Positions 29,648 through 39,876 are shown, counted from the first letter of the stretch. The stretch: DNA of 64,000 nucleotides from Janthinobacterium sp. (GCA_003133225.1 PKWL01000156.1:1-64000); one strand, 5' to 3'. Numbers and translations are program-made. The notes: generated by a model from the letters alone, not told the origin.

Positions 29648-31048
29648 TCATACGAACAGAGCGGTAAGTTGGGCCAAGCTCTCGGCCATGCCGACCCGTT
29701 CCCCGATTTGCTGTTGCAAAAAGAGCTCGATCTTCTCGTGCAAGACGATGGCTTGGTCGAGCACGGGATCGGTGCCGGCAGCATAGGCGCCCACGCTGAT
29801 CAAGTCACGGCTGCGCTCGTAGCGCGAGTACAGTTGCTTTAGCTTGCGCGCCTGCTGCTGATGGGGCGCGCTGGTGATCGAATGCATGGCGCGGCTAATC
29901 GATTGCTCGAGATCGATGGCCGGATAATGGCCAGCCTCGGCCAGGCGCCGGTTGAGCACGATGTGCCCGTCCAGGATGGCGCGCGCCGCGTCGGCGATCG
30001 GATCTTGCTGGTCGTCGCCTTCCGTTAGCACGGTATAGAACGCGGTGATCGAGCCGCCGCCTACGACGCCATTGCCGGCGCGCTCGACTAGGACCGGCAG
30101 TTTGGCAAACACGGACGGCGGATAGCCCTTGGTTGCTGGCGGCTCGCCGATGGCCAAGGCGATCTCGCGCTGGGCCATCGCGTAGCGGGTCAAGGAATCC
30201 ATGATCAGCAAGACGTTCTGGCCCCGGTCACGGAAGTATTCGGCGATCGCGGTGGCATAGGCTGCACCCTGCAGGCGCATCAAAGGGGGCGTGTCGGCCG
30301 GCGCTGCCACCACCACCGAGCGCGCCAATCCCGCCGCGCCGAGAATTTGTTCAATGAATTCCTTGACCTCGCGGCCCCGTTCGCCAATCAGGCCGACCAC
30401 GATGACGTCGGCCTCCGTGTAGCGCGCCATCATGCCCAGCAGCACGCTCTTGCCGACGCCGGACCCGGCAAACAGGCCCATGCGCTGGCCGCGGCCAACC
30501 GTCAGCATGCTGTTAATCGAGCGCACGCCCACGTCGAGCGTGTCGATGATGGGGGCGCGCCCCAGCGGATTGGCCGGGCGCACATTGATGGGGGCGCTGT
30601 CGGTCGTGTGCAGCGGGCCCAGGCTGTCGAGCGGGCGGCCGGCGCCGTCCAGCACGCGCCCCAGCAATTGGGGGCCGACCGGCAAGTGGCGCGCGCGGTC
30701 GCTCGGTCGGCGCCGTGGATGCTCGACCTTGCCCGGACGGGGGATGGTCGGCTCGACCGGGAATACGCGGGTGCCCGGGACAATGCCTTCGACATCGCTT
30801 TGCGGCATCAGGAACAGGCGATCGCCGTCGAAGCCGACCACTTCGGCCTCGACCCGGCTGCCGCTTTGCAGGGGCACGGTGCAAGCGGCACCCACGGCCA
30901 GGCGCAGGCCGACCGCTTCCATCACGAGACCGGCCACGCGCGTGACGCGCCCGGAAATTTGCATCGGCTCGACAAAGTCGAGCACGGCGTTGCAGTCGTT
31001 CAGATACGCGCGCCAGCGCCCGCCATGCAAGTTGGCGCCGTCGCTCAC
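29648..31048 (-). CDS. fliI: Flagellar export ATPase FliI (GTG start)
   Basis: [22 protein letters not shown]-loop, [35 protein letters not shown]; start at GTG 31048 overlapping the fliH stop. Confidence 0.97.
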   Translation of the reverse strand: MSDGANLHGGRWRAYLNDCNAVLDFVEPMQISGRVTRVAGLVMEAVGLRLAVGAACTVPLQSGSRVEAEVVGFDGDRLFLMPQSDVEGIVPGTRVFPVEPTIPRPGKVEHPRRRPSDRARHLPVGPQLLGRVLDGAGRPLDSLGPLHTTDSAPINVRPANPLGRAPIIDTLDVGVRSINSMLTVGRGQRMGLFAGSGVGKSVLLGMMARYTEADVIVVGLIGERGREVKEFIEQILGAAGLARSVVVAAPADTPPLMRLQGAAYATAIAEYFRDRGQNVLLIMDSLTRYAMAQREIALAIGEPPATKGYPPSVFAKLPVLVERAGNGVVGGGSITAFYTVLTEGDDQQDPIADAARAILDGHIVLNRRLAEAGHYPAIDLEQSISRAMHSITSAPHQQQARKLKQLYSRYERSRDLISVGAYAAGTDPVLDQAIVLHEKIELFLQQQIGERVGMAESLAQLTALFV

Positions 31049-31695
31049 GGCGCCAGCCAGTCGAGGTCCTTGCCCAGCGCATGGGTCAGGCGCTGCCAGC
31101 GCGTGGCCACCTGGGCGTCGATCTGGTTGCTGGCGGTGTCGATCTTGCAGCCGCCGCGTTCCACTTGGGCATCTTCCACCACGCGCCAGCCGCCCTTGTC
31201 GAGATCGTCGCCGATGCCGTCCCGCACCACCTGCGCATCGGCCGGGTTGAGGAGGAGCAGGGCGGGAGCTTGCAGCACGGGCAGGTAGGCGATCGCTTCC
31301 CGCACCACGGGCAAGATGAGTTCGGGTCGCACCGGTAGCGCGCTTTTCAGCATGTTCTTGGCCAGATGCAAGGCCAGATCGAGCACATCGGCGGCAATCA
31401 ACTGGTCGGCCTCGGCTAGAGCGCCGGCAAAGGCCAAGGCCACGCTTTTCAGATGGGCCAGTTCGACGGCGGCCGCGGCCAGTCCTTGCGCCAAGCCGTC
31501 GGCATGGCCGGCCAAGCGTCCTTCGTCGTAGCCGACGAGGCGCGCTTGCTCGCCGAGCTCGGCGACGGTGGCGGGCAACGGCTCGTCCGCCGCGATCGCT
31601 TCGTCCGCGCGCGCGGCGCCCGCGCGCGAATCGCCAAAGGAAGTCATCTCCCAACGCTGGTACGCGCTTTGCTGCTCCTTTGGAATATTAGACAT
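31045..31695 (-). CDS. fliH: Flagellar assembly protein FliH
   Basis: Position and C-terminal [23 protein letters not shown]. Confidence 0.93.
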   Translation of the reverse strand: MSNIPKEQQSAYQRWEMTSFGDSRAGAARADEAIAADEPLPATVAELGEQARLVGYDEGRLAGHADGLAQGLAAAAVELAHLKSVALAFAGALAEADQLIAADVLDLALHLAKNMLKSALPVRPELILPVVREAIAYLPVLQAPALLLLNPADAQVVRDGIGDDLDKGGWRVVEDAQVERGGCKIDTASNQIDAQVATRWQRLTHALGKDLDWLAP

Positions 31696-32686
31696 ACGAA
31701 TCGTCGCCTTTCCCGCCCAACACGATCTGGCCTTCATCGGCCAGGCGGCGCACGATCTGCAAGATCTGCTTTTGCTGAGCTTCGACTTCCGACAAGCGCA
31801 CCGGCCCCTTCGATTCTAAGTCCTCGCGCATCATCTCGCCGGCGCGCTGCGACATGTTCTTGAAGATCTTGTCGCGCAAGTCTTGCGAGGCGCCCTTGAG
31901 AGCGATGATCAGCATTTCCGACTGCACTTCGCGCAGCAGCAGTTGGATGCCGCGGTCGTCGATATCGATCACATTGTCGAACACGAACATTTCGTCCATG
32001 ATCTTCTGGGCCATGTCGTTATCGTAATTTTTGATGTTGTCCATGACCGCGCCTTCTTGCTCGCCGCTCATGAAATTGAGAATTTCGGCGGCCGCGCGCA
32101 CCCCGCCGAGCGAGGATTTCTTGATGTTTTCGTTGCCCGACAAGAGTTTGGTCAACACATCATTGAGCTCGCGGAGGGCAGCCGGCTGCACCCCGTCCAA
32201 GGTGGCGATGCGCAGCACCACGTCGTTGCGCAGGCGGTCGGTGAAGAGGCCGAGGATTTCGCAGGCCTGGTCGCGCTCCAGGTGGACTAAGATGGTGGCG
32301 ATGATTTGCGGGTGCTCGTTGCGGATGAGTTCCGAGACGGATTGCGCATCCATCCACTTCAGGCTCTCGATGCCGGAGGCATCCTTGCCGCCCAAAATGC
32401 GCGACAGCAGGACCGACGCCTTGTCGTCGCCCAGGGCCTTGGTCAGCACCTGGCGGATGTATTCGTCGGAATCGAGGCCGACGGTCGAATTGAGCTCGGT
32501 CTGTTGGCGGAAGGCGTCCAGCACCACCACCACCTCTTCGTGCGCGATGCCTTTCATGGTCGCCATCGCTGCGCCCAGCTTGAGCACTTCGCGCGGGCCG
32601 AGAAACTTCATGACTTCGGCTGCCTCGAATTCGCCCAGCGCCAGCATCAAGATGGCGGCCTTTTGCAGCCCGGTACTATCACTCAT
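31688..32686 (-). CDS. fliG: Flagellar motor switch protein FliG
   Basis: GLQKAAILMLALGE; NEHPQIIATILVHLERDQACEIL; MFVFDNVIDIDDRGIQLLLREV. Confidence 0.98.
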   Translation of the reverse strand: MSDSTGLQKAAILMLALGEFEAAEVMKFLGPREVLKLGAAMATMKGIAHEEVVVVLDAFRQQTELNSTVGLDSDEYIRQVLTKALGDDKASVLLSRILGGKDASGIESLKWMDAQSVSELIRNEHPQIIATILVHLERDQACEILGLFTDRLRNDVVLRIATLDGVQPAALRELNDVLTKLLSGNENIKKSSLGGVRAAAEILNFMSGEQEGAVMDNIKNYDNDMAQKIMDEMFVFDNVIDIDDRGIQLLLREVQSEMLIIALKGASQDLRDKIFKNMSQRAGEMMREDLESKGPVRLSEVEAQQKQILQIVRRLADEGQIVLGGKGDDSYV

Positions 32687-34352
32687 TGGTGCCAACCCAT
32701 GCTTTGACAACGTTGGCAACCACGCGCGGATCTTCCTTGGCCAGTGCCTTTGCCATGGTCAGGTTTTCCCGGTAGCCGCGGGCATTGCTGTCTTGCGCGG
32801 CGCTCATCGCTTTGACCGCGCTGCCAGGCTCGCGCTCGGCGAAGGCGAGGGCCGGCGCGTCCACTTCCGGCGTTGCCGCCGACACTTCATCGATCTTGCG
32901 CAGCACCGGGCGCAGCATGGGGCGCAGCACCTTGAAAAACAGGTATAACAAGATGACGGCGCTAATCAGATATTTGCCCGTCTCTTTGGCCAGTGCTAGA
33001 TTGCCCGGGTCGCGCCACCATTCGACGACCAGCACCGCGTCGACGGGGCGGTCGACGCCATTGAAGGGCGAATTGGCGACGTTGTAGGTATCGCCCCGTT
33101 CCTTGTTGTAGCCCATGGCTTCTTTGACCAGGTCATTGATCTGGGCCACCTCGGCCGCCGACAACGGCTTGATGGTCACCTTGCCTTGCGCGTCCACCAC
33201 GCGCCGGTAGTTCACCACCACCGCCACCGACAGGCGGCGCAGGCCGCCCATGGATTTTTGTTCGTAGCGTACCGTTTTGTCGACTTCGTAATTGGTGCTC
33301 GAATCGCGGCGCGCCGGGGCCGCTGCGCCGCCGCTGGCGGGGACGGCTGGCGCGCTCGTTAAGGGTGCGCTGGCGCTGCTCGGCGGCTGGTTCGACAAGG
33401 CGCCGGGAACGCCGGCGGCGGCGGCGCCGGCCGCGCCGCCGCCCTCGCTGGTCTGCTGGCTGCGGATCGACGTGGGGCCCGGTGGCGAATTCGGCTTATA
33501 AGTTTCGGCGGCCTGTTCAGATTGCGAAAAGTCGACGTCGGCCGTTGCTTCGGCGCGCACATTGCCTTCGCCAACGAGGGGAGTGATGATCGATTCGACC
33601 TGCTTGACGATGCTTTGCTGTAACTGTTGCACATACTTCAGCTGGTTCGGATCGAGGTTCTTGGCGTTGCCCGCCGCGCCGCTGCGGCTGGTGTCTGACA
33701 GAAGGGAACCGGCCTGGTCGACCACGGTCACGCTAGAGGGCAGCAGTTCGGGCACGCTCGAGGCCACCAGATGCACGATGGCGCTCACTTGGGCAGCGTC
33801 GATGGCGCGCCCCGGATGCAAGTTGAGCAAGACCGAGGCGGTGGGTTTTTGCTGCTCGCGCACGAATACGGACGGTTTTGGCAAGGCCAGATGAACCCGC
33901 GCCGTGGCGACCGCGGCCAGCGATTCGATCGAGCGCGCCAGTTCGCCTTCGAGGGCGCGCTGAAAATTGACTTGCTCGAGAAATTGCGACACGCCCAGTT
34001 TCTGGTTTTCCATCAGTTCGAAACCGACGTTGCCACCCTTGGGCAAGCCTTGCGCCGCCAATTTCAGGCGCGCGTCGTGCACCTGGTCGGCCGGCACCAG
34101 GATCGCCCCGCCGCCGTCCGAGAATTTATGCTTGATGTTGAGTTGATCGAGGGACGCGGTGATGGCGCCGCCATCGCGGTCCGTGTAGTTGGCGAAAAGA
34201 ACGCGGTATTCGGGCTGCTGGTTCCACATCCACAGGGCCGCCGCGATCGCCACCACCACCGCCACCCCCAAGCCGCGCAGGAAGTTTTTCCCGAGAGGGG
34301 TCTGGATAAACGGCGTGGCCGGGTTCAGTTGGAGTTGGTCCGCTACTGCCAT
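32679..34352 (-). CDS. fliF: Flagellar MS-ring protein FliF
   Basis: EYRVLFANYTDRDGGAITASLDQLNIKHKFSDGGGAILVPADQVHDARLKLAAQGLP. Confidence 0.98.
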   Translation of the reverse strand: MAVADQLQLNPATPFIQTPLGKNFLRGLGVAVVVAIAAALWMWNQQPEYRVLFANYTDRDGGAITASLDQLNIKHKFSDGGGAILVPADQVHDARLKLAAQGLPKGGNVGFELMENQKLGVSQFLEQVNFQRALEGELARSIESLAAVATARVHLALPKPSVFVREQQKPTASVLLNLHPGRAIDAAQVSAIVHLVASSVPELLPSSVTVVDQAGSLLSDTSRSGAAGNAKNLDPNQLKYVQQLQQSIVKQVESIITPLVGEGNVRAEATADVDFSQSEQAAETYKPNSPPGPTSIRSQQTSEGGGAAGAAAAGVPGALSNQPPSSASAPLTSAPAVPASGGAAAPARRDSSTNYEVDKTVRYEQKSMGGLRRLSVAVVVNYRRVVDAQGKVTIKPLSAAEVAQINDLVKEAMGYNKERGDTYNVANSPFNGVDRPVDAVLVVEWWRDPGNLALAKETGKYLISAVILLYLFFKVLRPMLRPVLRKIDEVSAATPEVDAPALAFAEREPGSAVKAMSAAQDSNARGYRENLTMAKALAKEDPRVVANVVKAWVGTNE

Positions 34353-34613
34353 GGTGAGGTTCCGGTAACGTGGTCTTTAAGGATGATTAATTGGGCGGGC
34401 AACCCCCGTCGGAGAGTCTGAAGCATCATTATCGCGCGCCGCCACGGGTTCCAATCGCCGAAACAGAGCCCCGTTTCAGGCCCTGCTCGGCCCTGCGGCC
34501 GGCGCCACGGGTGCTATTGTGAGAGCCTGACGATGGCTATTGTACTCGGCGTGGTCGGCGCCGCCGGAGATTTGTTCTTGGGCAGCAACACATGTCAGCA
34601 ATCAGGAGGCAAC

Positions 34614-34961
34614 GTGATCACAGGCGGTATCAGCAGCAGCACAATTGAAGCCATGATTTCCCAATTAAAGGCGGCCGCCACGCGCCCGCAAGGTGAATTG
34701 CCCAGTTTGGGGGCGGCGGCGGAGACGCCGGCGACCAAGGTCAACTTTGCCGACGCACTGAAGGCCTCGCTCGATTCGGTCAACAGCAGTCAAGTCCAGG
34801 CAGACGAGCTGGGCAAGAGCTTTTCGATGGGCGACGACAAGGTTAGTTTGTCGGACGTGATGATTTCTATGCAAAAGGCCAATATCTCCTTGCAGGCCAC
34901 GGTCCAGGTGCGCAACAAGATGATCGCGGCCTATCACGAGATCATGAGCATGCAGGTATAG
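34614..34961 (+). CDS. fliE: Flagellar hook-basal body protein FliE (GTG start)
   Basis: FADALKASLDSVNSSQ...LSDVMISMQKANISLQATVQVRNKMIAAYHEIMSMQV; AGGAGG upstream of GTG at 34614. Confidence 0.95.
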   Translation: MITGGISSSTIEAMISQLKAAATRPQGELPSLGAAAETPATKVNFADALKASLDSVNSSQVQADELGKSFSMGDDKVSLSDVMISMQKANISLQATVQVRNKMIAAYHEIMSMQV

Positions 34962-35096
34962 AACGGCGCGCCCATGACAGGGCGGGCAATGGTCGCTTGA
35001 GCTTAGTTTTCCGATGCCAGTTCCCCCCTGTTTTGGAAATGACGGACGGAAGGTTTGCGCCATGCAAGGCACGCTGTGAAAGAGACGACGAAGACG

Positions 35097-36515
35097 ATGG
35101 CAAAAAACGCCAAGCCCACGGATTGGGACGCAGATCGGCTAGCTTTGCTGGAACGCGCGCTGGACGCTGCGCCCCTAGACGCTTCCGCTTACCGGGCGCT
35201 GGCTACAGCTAGGCGCCTGGGCGGCGACGAACTGGGCGCGCTGGCGCATTCGATTGCGGCGCAAACGGTGGAAGCGCATGCCGCGGGATCCCTGACAGAC
35301 TCGGGCTTTGGACTGTGCAATGTCGCCACCGGCTACTTCATGAAGGGCGAGCATGAAACGGCGGCGCGCTGGTACCGGCTCGTCTTGATGATCAATCCCA
35401 ATCTGGCCAGCGCCCACCAGAACCTCGCTGCCATCCATGCCGATGCGGGACGCGTCGGCCAAGCGCAATTTTGCCGCGATCGCGCCTACCAGATCCAGCG
35501 CGTCTTCATCGAGAGCGCCGGCAATCGAACCCGGCGCGTGCTCATTTTGTGCGTCGGGCGAACGGCCGGCAATACTCCGCCTGAAACGCTGCTGCCAGCC
35601 CAGACGTGCTGCCGCATCAAATACGTCATCGATTACGCGGCGGAAGAAGAGGACGCGCGGCTGCCCCCGTTCGACTTGGTGTTTAACGCGATCGGCGAGC
35701 CGGACGTGGCGGCGCCGTTACAAGACAGGCTGGAACGGTTTGCAAGGGGCTGCGGCCGGCCTTTGCTCAACCCGCCCCAAGCCGTAGCCCGAACCCAACG
35801 TCAGCAACTGCCCGCCCTGTTAGGCGAGATCGAGGGTGCCGTGGCGGCGCCCTGCATCGTGGCGGGAGCGCCATCATCTGTTGCCGCCGTGGCCGCGCAG
35901 GTGGCCACGGCGGGCATCCATTTTCCCCTCTTGGTGCGGCCTGCGGCGAGCCACGGCGGCGCTGGGCTGGTGCGCTGCGAAAATATCGAAGAGCTCGCCT
36001 GCCATCTTCGCGGCTGCCATGGCCCCGCCTATGTGAGCGCATTTTGCGACACCCGCAGCGCCGACGGTTACTACCGCAAGTACCGCATCATCTTCGTCGA
36101 TCGGGAACCCTTTGCCTATCACCTCGCCATCTCGTCCCACTGGATGGTGCATTACTTTTCCGCCGACATGGAAGTGAGCCCCTGGCGGATCGCCGAGGAG
36201 CGGCGTTTTCTGGACGATCCCGGCGCCGCGTTGGGGGCGCGGGCCATGGCCGCCATCGCCGCCATCGGGCGTGCGCTCGACCTGGACTATGGCGGGATCG
36301 ACTTCGCGCTCCTGCCCGACGGGCGCGTGTTTGTCTTCGAAGCGAACGCGACCATGCTGGTGCACCGCGAGCGCCACAATGGCGTGCTCGTGCATAAAAA
36401 TTGTCAAGTGCAACGGATCGTCGACGCCTTCGAACGCTTGCAAGAACGCCGACTCGGCGCCGCGGCAGACGGCTTGTCGGCTGCGGCTGCCCCTATCGAG
36501 CCCGCTCCGCCATGA
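35097..36515 (+). CDS. TPR-containing ATP-grasp (RimK-like) protein of unknown substrate
   Basis: TPR-like N-terminus (GYFMKGEHETAARWYRLVLMINPNLASAHQNLAAIHADAG); ATP-grasp features LLVRPAASHGGAGLV, YYRKYRIIFV, DYGGIDFALLPDGRVFVFEANATM. Confidence 0.8.
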   Translation: MAKNAKPTDWDADRLALLERALDAAPLDASAYRALATARRLGGDELGALAHSIAAQTVEAHAAGSLTDSGFGLCNVATGYFMKGEHETAARWYRLVLMINPNLASAHQNLAAIHADAGRVGQAQFCRDRAYQIQRVFIESAGNRTRRVLILCVGRTAGNTPPETLLPAQTCCRIKYVIDYAAEEEDARLPPFDLVFNAIGEPDVAAPLQDRLERFARGCGRPLLNPPQAVARTQRQQLPALLGEIEGAVAAPCIVAGAPSSVAAVAAQVATAGIHFPLLVRPAASHGGAGLVRCENIEELACHLRGCHGPAYVSAFCDTRSADGYYRKYRIIFVDREPFAYHLAISSHWMVHYFSADMEVSPWRIAEERRFLDDPGAALGARAMAAIAAIGRALDLDYGGIDFALLPDGRVFVFEANATMLVHRERHNGVLVHKNCQVQRIVDAFERLQERRLGAAADGLSAAAAPIEPAPP

Positions 36516-36712
36516 AAGCGCCGCTTGCCCGGCGCCGTGGTGGCAGGGCTTTCCCGGGACGAGGATGGGCTTGGCTGTGCCGGCCACGCAAACGACTTGG
36601 CGCTCGCCCCGGCCCGCCATCCTTGCCGCGGCCGTCGCCCGTTCCTGTCGGCGATGCAAGGTTGGGCACAAGCTGGGCACAGACAAACATTCATACAACG
36701 TGAGGCTTAGGC

Positions 36713-37192
36713 TTGAACCAGACGACTACCTTGATACGGGCCGCTGTTGCCGCCGATGCGAGCGCCCTCTGTACTATTTATAATTACTATGTGCAACATA
36801 CGACGGTCAGTTTTGAAGAAGAACCTGTCAGCGCTGCGCAAATGCAGGGCCGCATCGGCGCCTCCGGCTTGCCCTGGTTGGTGTTCGAACAGGATGGCGC
36901 CGTGCAAGGCTACGCCTATGCGAGCCCATGGCAAAGTTACGCCGTGGATGCATCCGTGTTTGTGGCACCGGACGCGCGGCGCCAGAAAATCGGCTTGGCT
37001 CTTTACACGCAATTAATCGAGGCCTTGCGCCAGAACGGCGTCCACAGCGTGGTGGGCGGCATTGCCCAGCCCAATCCCGCCAGCGTTGCCTTGCATGTGA
37101 GACTGGGGTTTCAGAAAGTCGCCCATTTCTCCGAAGTGGGCCGGAAACACGGACGCTGGATCGACGTCGGCTATTGGCAATTGTTGTTGTAG
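36713..37192 (+). CDS. GNAT family N-acetyltransferase (phosphinothricin acetyltransferase-like)
   Basis: IRAAVAADASALCTIYNYYVQHTTVSFEEEPVS...VFVAPDARRQKIGLALYTQLIEAL. Confidence 0.88.
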   Translation: MNQTTTLIRAAVAADASALCTIYNYYVQHTTVSFEEEPVSAAQMQGRIGASGLPWLVFEQDGAVQGYAYASPWQSYAVDASVFVAPDARRQKIGLALYTQLIEALRQNGVHSVVGGIAQPNPASVALHVRLGFQKVAHFSEVGRKHGRWIDVGYWQLLL

Positions 37193-37280
37193 GATGGGCG
37201 CCGCAGCGGGCAATAGGGCGCGCCGCCCCATGGCTTGGCTGCGCCCAGGCGACGTTTTTTGGAAGGGCAGGGTCGCGCCT

Positions 37281-37820
37281 TCAGAGCTTCGATCCGCGCC
37301 TTTTTCCAGGCCCGGATCGCGCGCTTGGCGCCGCCTCCTTTACCGCTTTGGAGCGCGCGCCGGCGCCGCGTTTTGCGGCCGGCGTTTTCGATTCCGGGGC
37401 GGATCGGGTGGCCGCCACCGTCGCCGCGGCGGCCCTGTGGCCCGGCAACGCCGCGATCATGTTATGCAATATTTCAATTTGCGCGCTCAAGGCTTTGATG
37501 TCATCGTGGGTGGGTAGGCCGATGTTGCGCAGCGCCCGCGCCAGGCGGTCTTCGAACGCATAATCAAACCCGTCCCACGAACCCCATTGGGGGTTTGCCA
37601 TTTGCGTGGCGGAAAAATCTGGCGCATGCTGCGCCCCCTGCCTTCGCTGCTGCAACTCGCTTGCCGCCTTGATCAGGCTGGCAAATAGCTTGTCGCCTTC
37701 TTCCTGCGCCTTGGAAAATGCGCCGAGGCCGGCTTGCCAGATCAGGTGCGCCGAGCTTCGCAGCACGCCAAGCAAGGCATTGTCGTCCGCTTCAGCCGAT
37801 GATTTCACTTTGTTTGCCAT
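37281..37820 (-). CDS. Phasin-like / PHA granule-associated protein
   Basis: LIWQAGLGAFSKAQEEGDKLFASLIKAASELQQRR plus Lys/Ala/Arg/Pro-rich C-terminal tail. Confidence 0.8.
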   Translation of the reverse strand: MANKVKSSAEADDNALLGVLRSSAHLIWQAGLGAFSKAQEEGDKLFASLIKAASELQQRRQGAQHAPDFSATQMANPQWGSWDGFDYAFEDRLARALRNIGLPTHDDIKALSAQIEILHNMIAALPGHRAAAATVAATRSAPESKTPAAKRGAGARSKAVKEAAPSARSGPGKRRGSKL

Positions 37821-38397
37821 TCCTGTCCTGGTCTGGTTTTGACTGCCGAGCCCATAAATTCCGCCAACGATCGGCCCGCCGCTGTGCTCGCATTCGAAGC
37901 TCATGCGCCGGCGCCCCATGACGATCTGCCATGGTGTCGCAACTGCGGTGCACCTACGTGAAAATGCGCGACTCTGAAACGCCACGATGCCTCCAATTGG
38001 GACTCTTGATTTTGATGCCGATCAGGGCTCGACAAATATTCTTGTCCCGGCGTCGTCTCCAGTGCTTTGGACGGTTTGGGACCCCGGCGCCGTTCGGACG
38101 GCAAAATGCGCGAACTGTGGCCACGAAGGGCGCAGCTCGGGTGCGGGCCGGAAAAAGCGCATGGAGGCCAACATCCAGTTTAAATAAATTATAATAAGCA
38201 AGGGTAACTTTGGGGCCGACGCTCTTTGGCAGCGCCGCCCGAGCGGCGCGAATTTGAATTTGCCCGCGCGCCTCGCGCTCAAGAACGGGCCTGCATCGCT
38301 GTGTAGACGGCGATGGCGAAATTGATGCGGGCCTCGCCTTGATACGGGGACGAGGGAGCCGCCCTGTCCATTTCTTTTTTTTAAAAAACCGACCAGC

Positions 38398-38463
38398 ATG
38401 CGCTACGACACCATCGAAACCACGGCCAACGGGGCCCATTTGCCAGTGCGCGGCCAAGCATGA
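38398..38463 (+). CDS. Possible 21-codon small ORF translationally coupled to the DUF5672 gene
   Basis: MRYDTIETTANGAHLPVRGQA*, its TGA overlapping the next ATG (ATGA at 38460-38463); no obvious SD. Confidence 0.25.
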   Translation: MRYDTIETTANGAHLPVRGQA

Positions 38464-39293
38464 CGGGGCGCAAGGCGGATCTGCGCAACGTCAGCCTCGT
38501 CTGCGTGGAAACCCGCTACCCGGAGCTGGCCCGATACGCTATCGAGCGCTGCCGGGCGGCCGCCAGTTTCAAGGAATGCCTGCTACTTAGCCCGACCCGG
38601 CACCCATTGCCCTCCTATATCGAACAAATCGAGATCGCCCCTATCCATAGTGTCGCGGCCTATTCAGAGTTCATGCTGCGCGACTTGGGACGCTACTTCC
38701 ACGGCGAGCACGTGCTGGTGATTCAGTGGGACAGCTTCATCTTGCGCGGTGATCTGTGGCAACCGGAGTTCTTGCAATACGATTACATTGGCGCTCCTTG
38801 GCCGCATCGGCCCGTGGCAGTGGGCAACGGCGGCTTTTCTTTACGTTCCAGACGTCTGATCGAGGCCTTGCAAAAAATCGATATCAGCATAACGCACCCA
38901 GAGGACTACGTGATCTGCGAGCGCCACCGCGACCAGCTAATGAGCGAGTACGGCATTCAGTTCGCGCCGGCCGCGCTCGCCGCGCGCTTTGCCTTCGAAT
39001 GCAAAACAGAGGACGCGACTTTCGGATTCCACGGTTTCTTTAATTTTCACCATGCGTTAGACGACGCCGAATTGACCCGCTACATCGGGCATTGCGATGA
39101 TGCGATCATGCACGCGGAGGCGGCCCGCAACTTGGTGAGAAATCTTTACCACAGCGGCCGCTACGCGATGGCGCGGCGCATTCTCAAGCGGCGCCTGACA
39201 GGCGCGCCGGGCAAATTTGGCGAGACCGTTTGGCTTGGCGTGCGCAGCTGCTGGCACGCCATGACCCACCGCCGCCAGCGGCCGGGCAGTTAA
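38460..39293 (+). CDS. DUF5672 family protein (glycosyltransferase-like)
   Basis: HVLVIQWDSFILRGDLWQPEFLQYDYIGAPWPHRPVAVGNGGFSLRSRRL. Confidence 0.85.
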   Translation: MTGRKADLRNVSLVCVETRYPELARYAIERCRAAASFKECLLLSPTRHPLPSYIEQIEIAPIHSVAAYSEFMLRDLGRYFHGEHVLVIQWDSFILRGDLWQPEFLQYDYIGAPWPHRPVAVGNGGFSLRSRRLIEALQKIDISITHPEDYVICERHRDQLMSEYGIQFAPAALAARFAFECKTEDATFGFHGFFNFHHALDDAELTRYIGHCDDAIMHAEAARNLVRNLYHSGRYAMARRILKRRLTGAPGKFGETVWLGVRSCWHAMTHRRQRPGS

Positions 39294-39300
39294 GGCACCG

Positions 39301-39876
39301 TTATTTTGCGGGCTCGAAAGTCACCACCAGGGCGCTCGGCGTCGTATTGATTTGGGTCGGCACAAACTGCACGCCGGCGAAATGCAAGTCTTCCTGGTGG
39401 AATCGATACAGGGGCAGGTCCCGCATCAGCTTATCGGTGAGCCCATTGGCCACCTGCGCCAACTGGCGCTGGCGCGCCTGATCGGCACCTTCGAATGAAA
39501 TCCGGTCGATTCTTACCTCATTCATCAAGATTGCGTCGCGGGCCGCATCTAGGACCAGGCGCCCGGATACGGTCACGCTGCCGCGCCAGTTTTTCTGAAT
39601 TAACGGCAAGCCGACGCGCGCGTCCATCGTCAGGGCAATTCGGTCACTGACGGACAATAGCGCCAGCTGCGGCCGGGTCAGCTCGATATCGAACATCGTT
39701 AGTAGATGGCGCTCGAGGGGAAAACGCCGCTCCAGCCCGTCTTGCAATCGGCTCAAGGGCAATTCAACGCGGCGGACGCCGACCAGGCTCGCACATGAGC
39801 TTAGTAGTTCACAAGCTAGCAGCGCTGCCATAATGAATGCGAACGCCTTGCATCGAGTTCTGCTATTGCATGTCAT
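39301..39876 (-). CDS. DUF1439-type lipoprotein
   Basis: Signal/lipobox ELLSSCAS; about 190 aa; VELPLSRLQDGLERRFP. Confidence 0.7.
   Translation of the reverse strand: MTCNSRTRCKAFAFIMAALLACELLSSCASLVGVRRVELPLSRLQDGLERRFPLERHLLTMFDIELTRPQLALLSVSDRIALTMDARVGLPLIQKNWRGSVTVSGRLVLDAARDAILMNEVRIDRISFEGADQARQRQLAQVANGLTDKLMRDLPLYRFHQEDLHFAGVQFVPTQINTTPSALVVTFEPAK

Noticed and set aside
30347-31288. 313-aa plus-strand ORF opposite fliI/fliH
   Set aside because: Shadow ORF; minus-strand genes have clear Walker motifs
31049-31654. 202-aa N-terminal extension of the fliI ORF
   Set aside because: Out-of-frame reading of fliH; true FliI starts at GTG 31048 overlapping the fliH stop
37954-38457. 167-aa minus-strand ORF in the phasin-DUF5672 gap
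   Set aside because: Basic low-complexity translation and no recognised domain; not convincing as a protein
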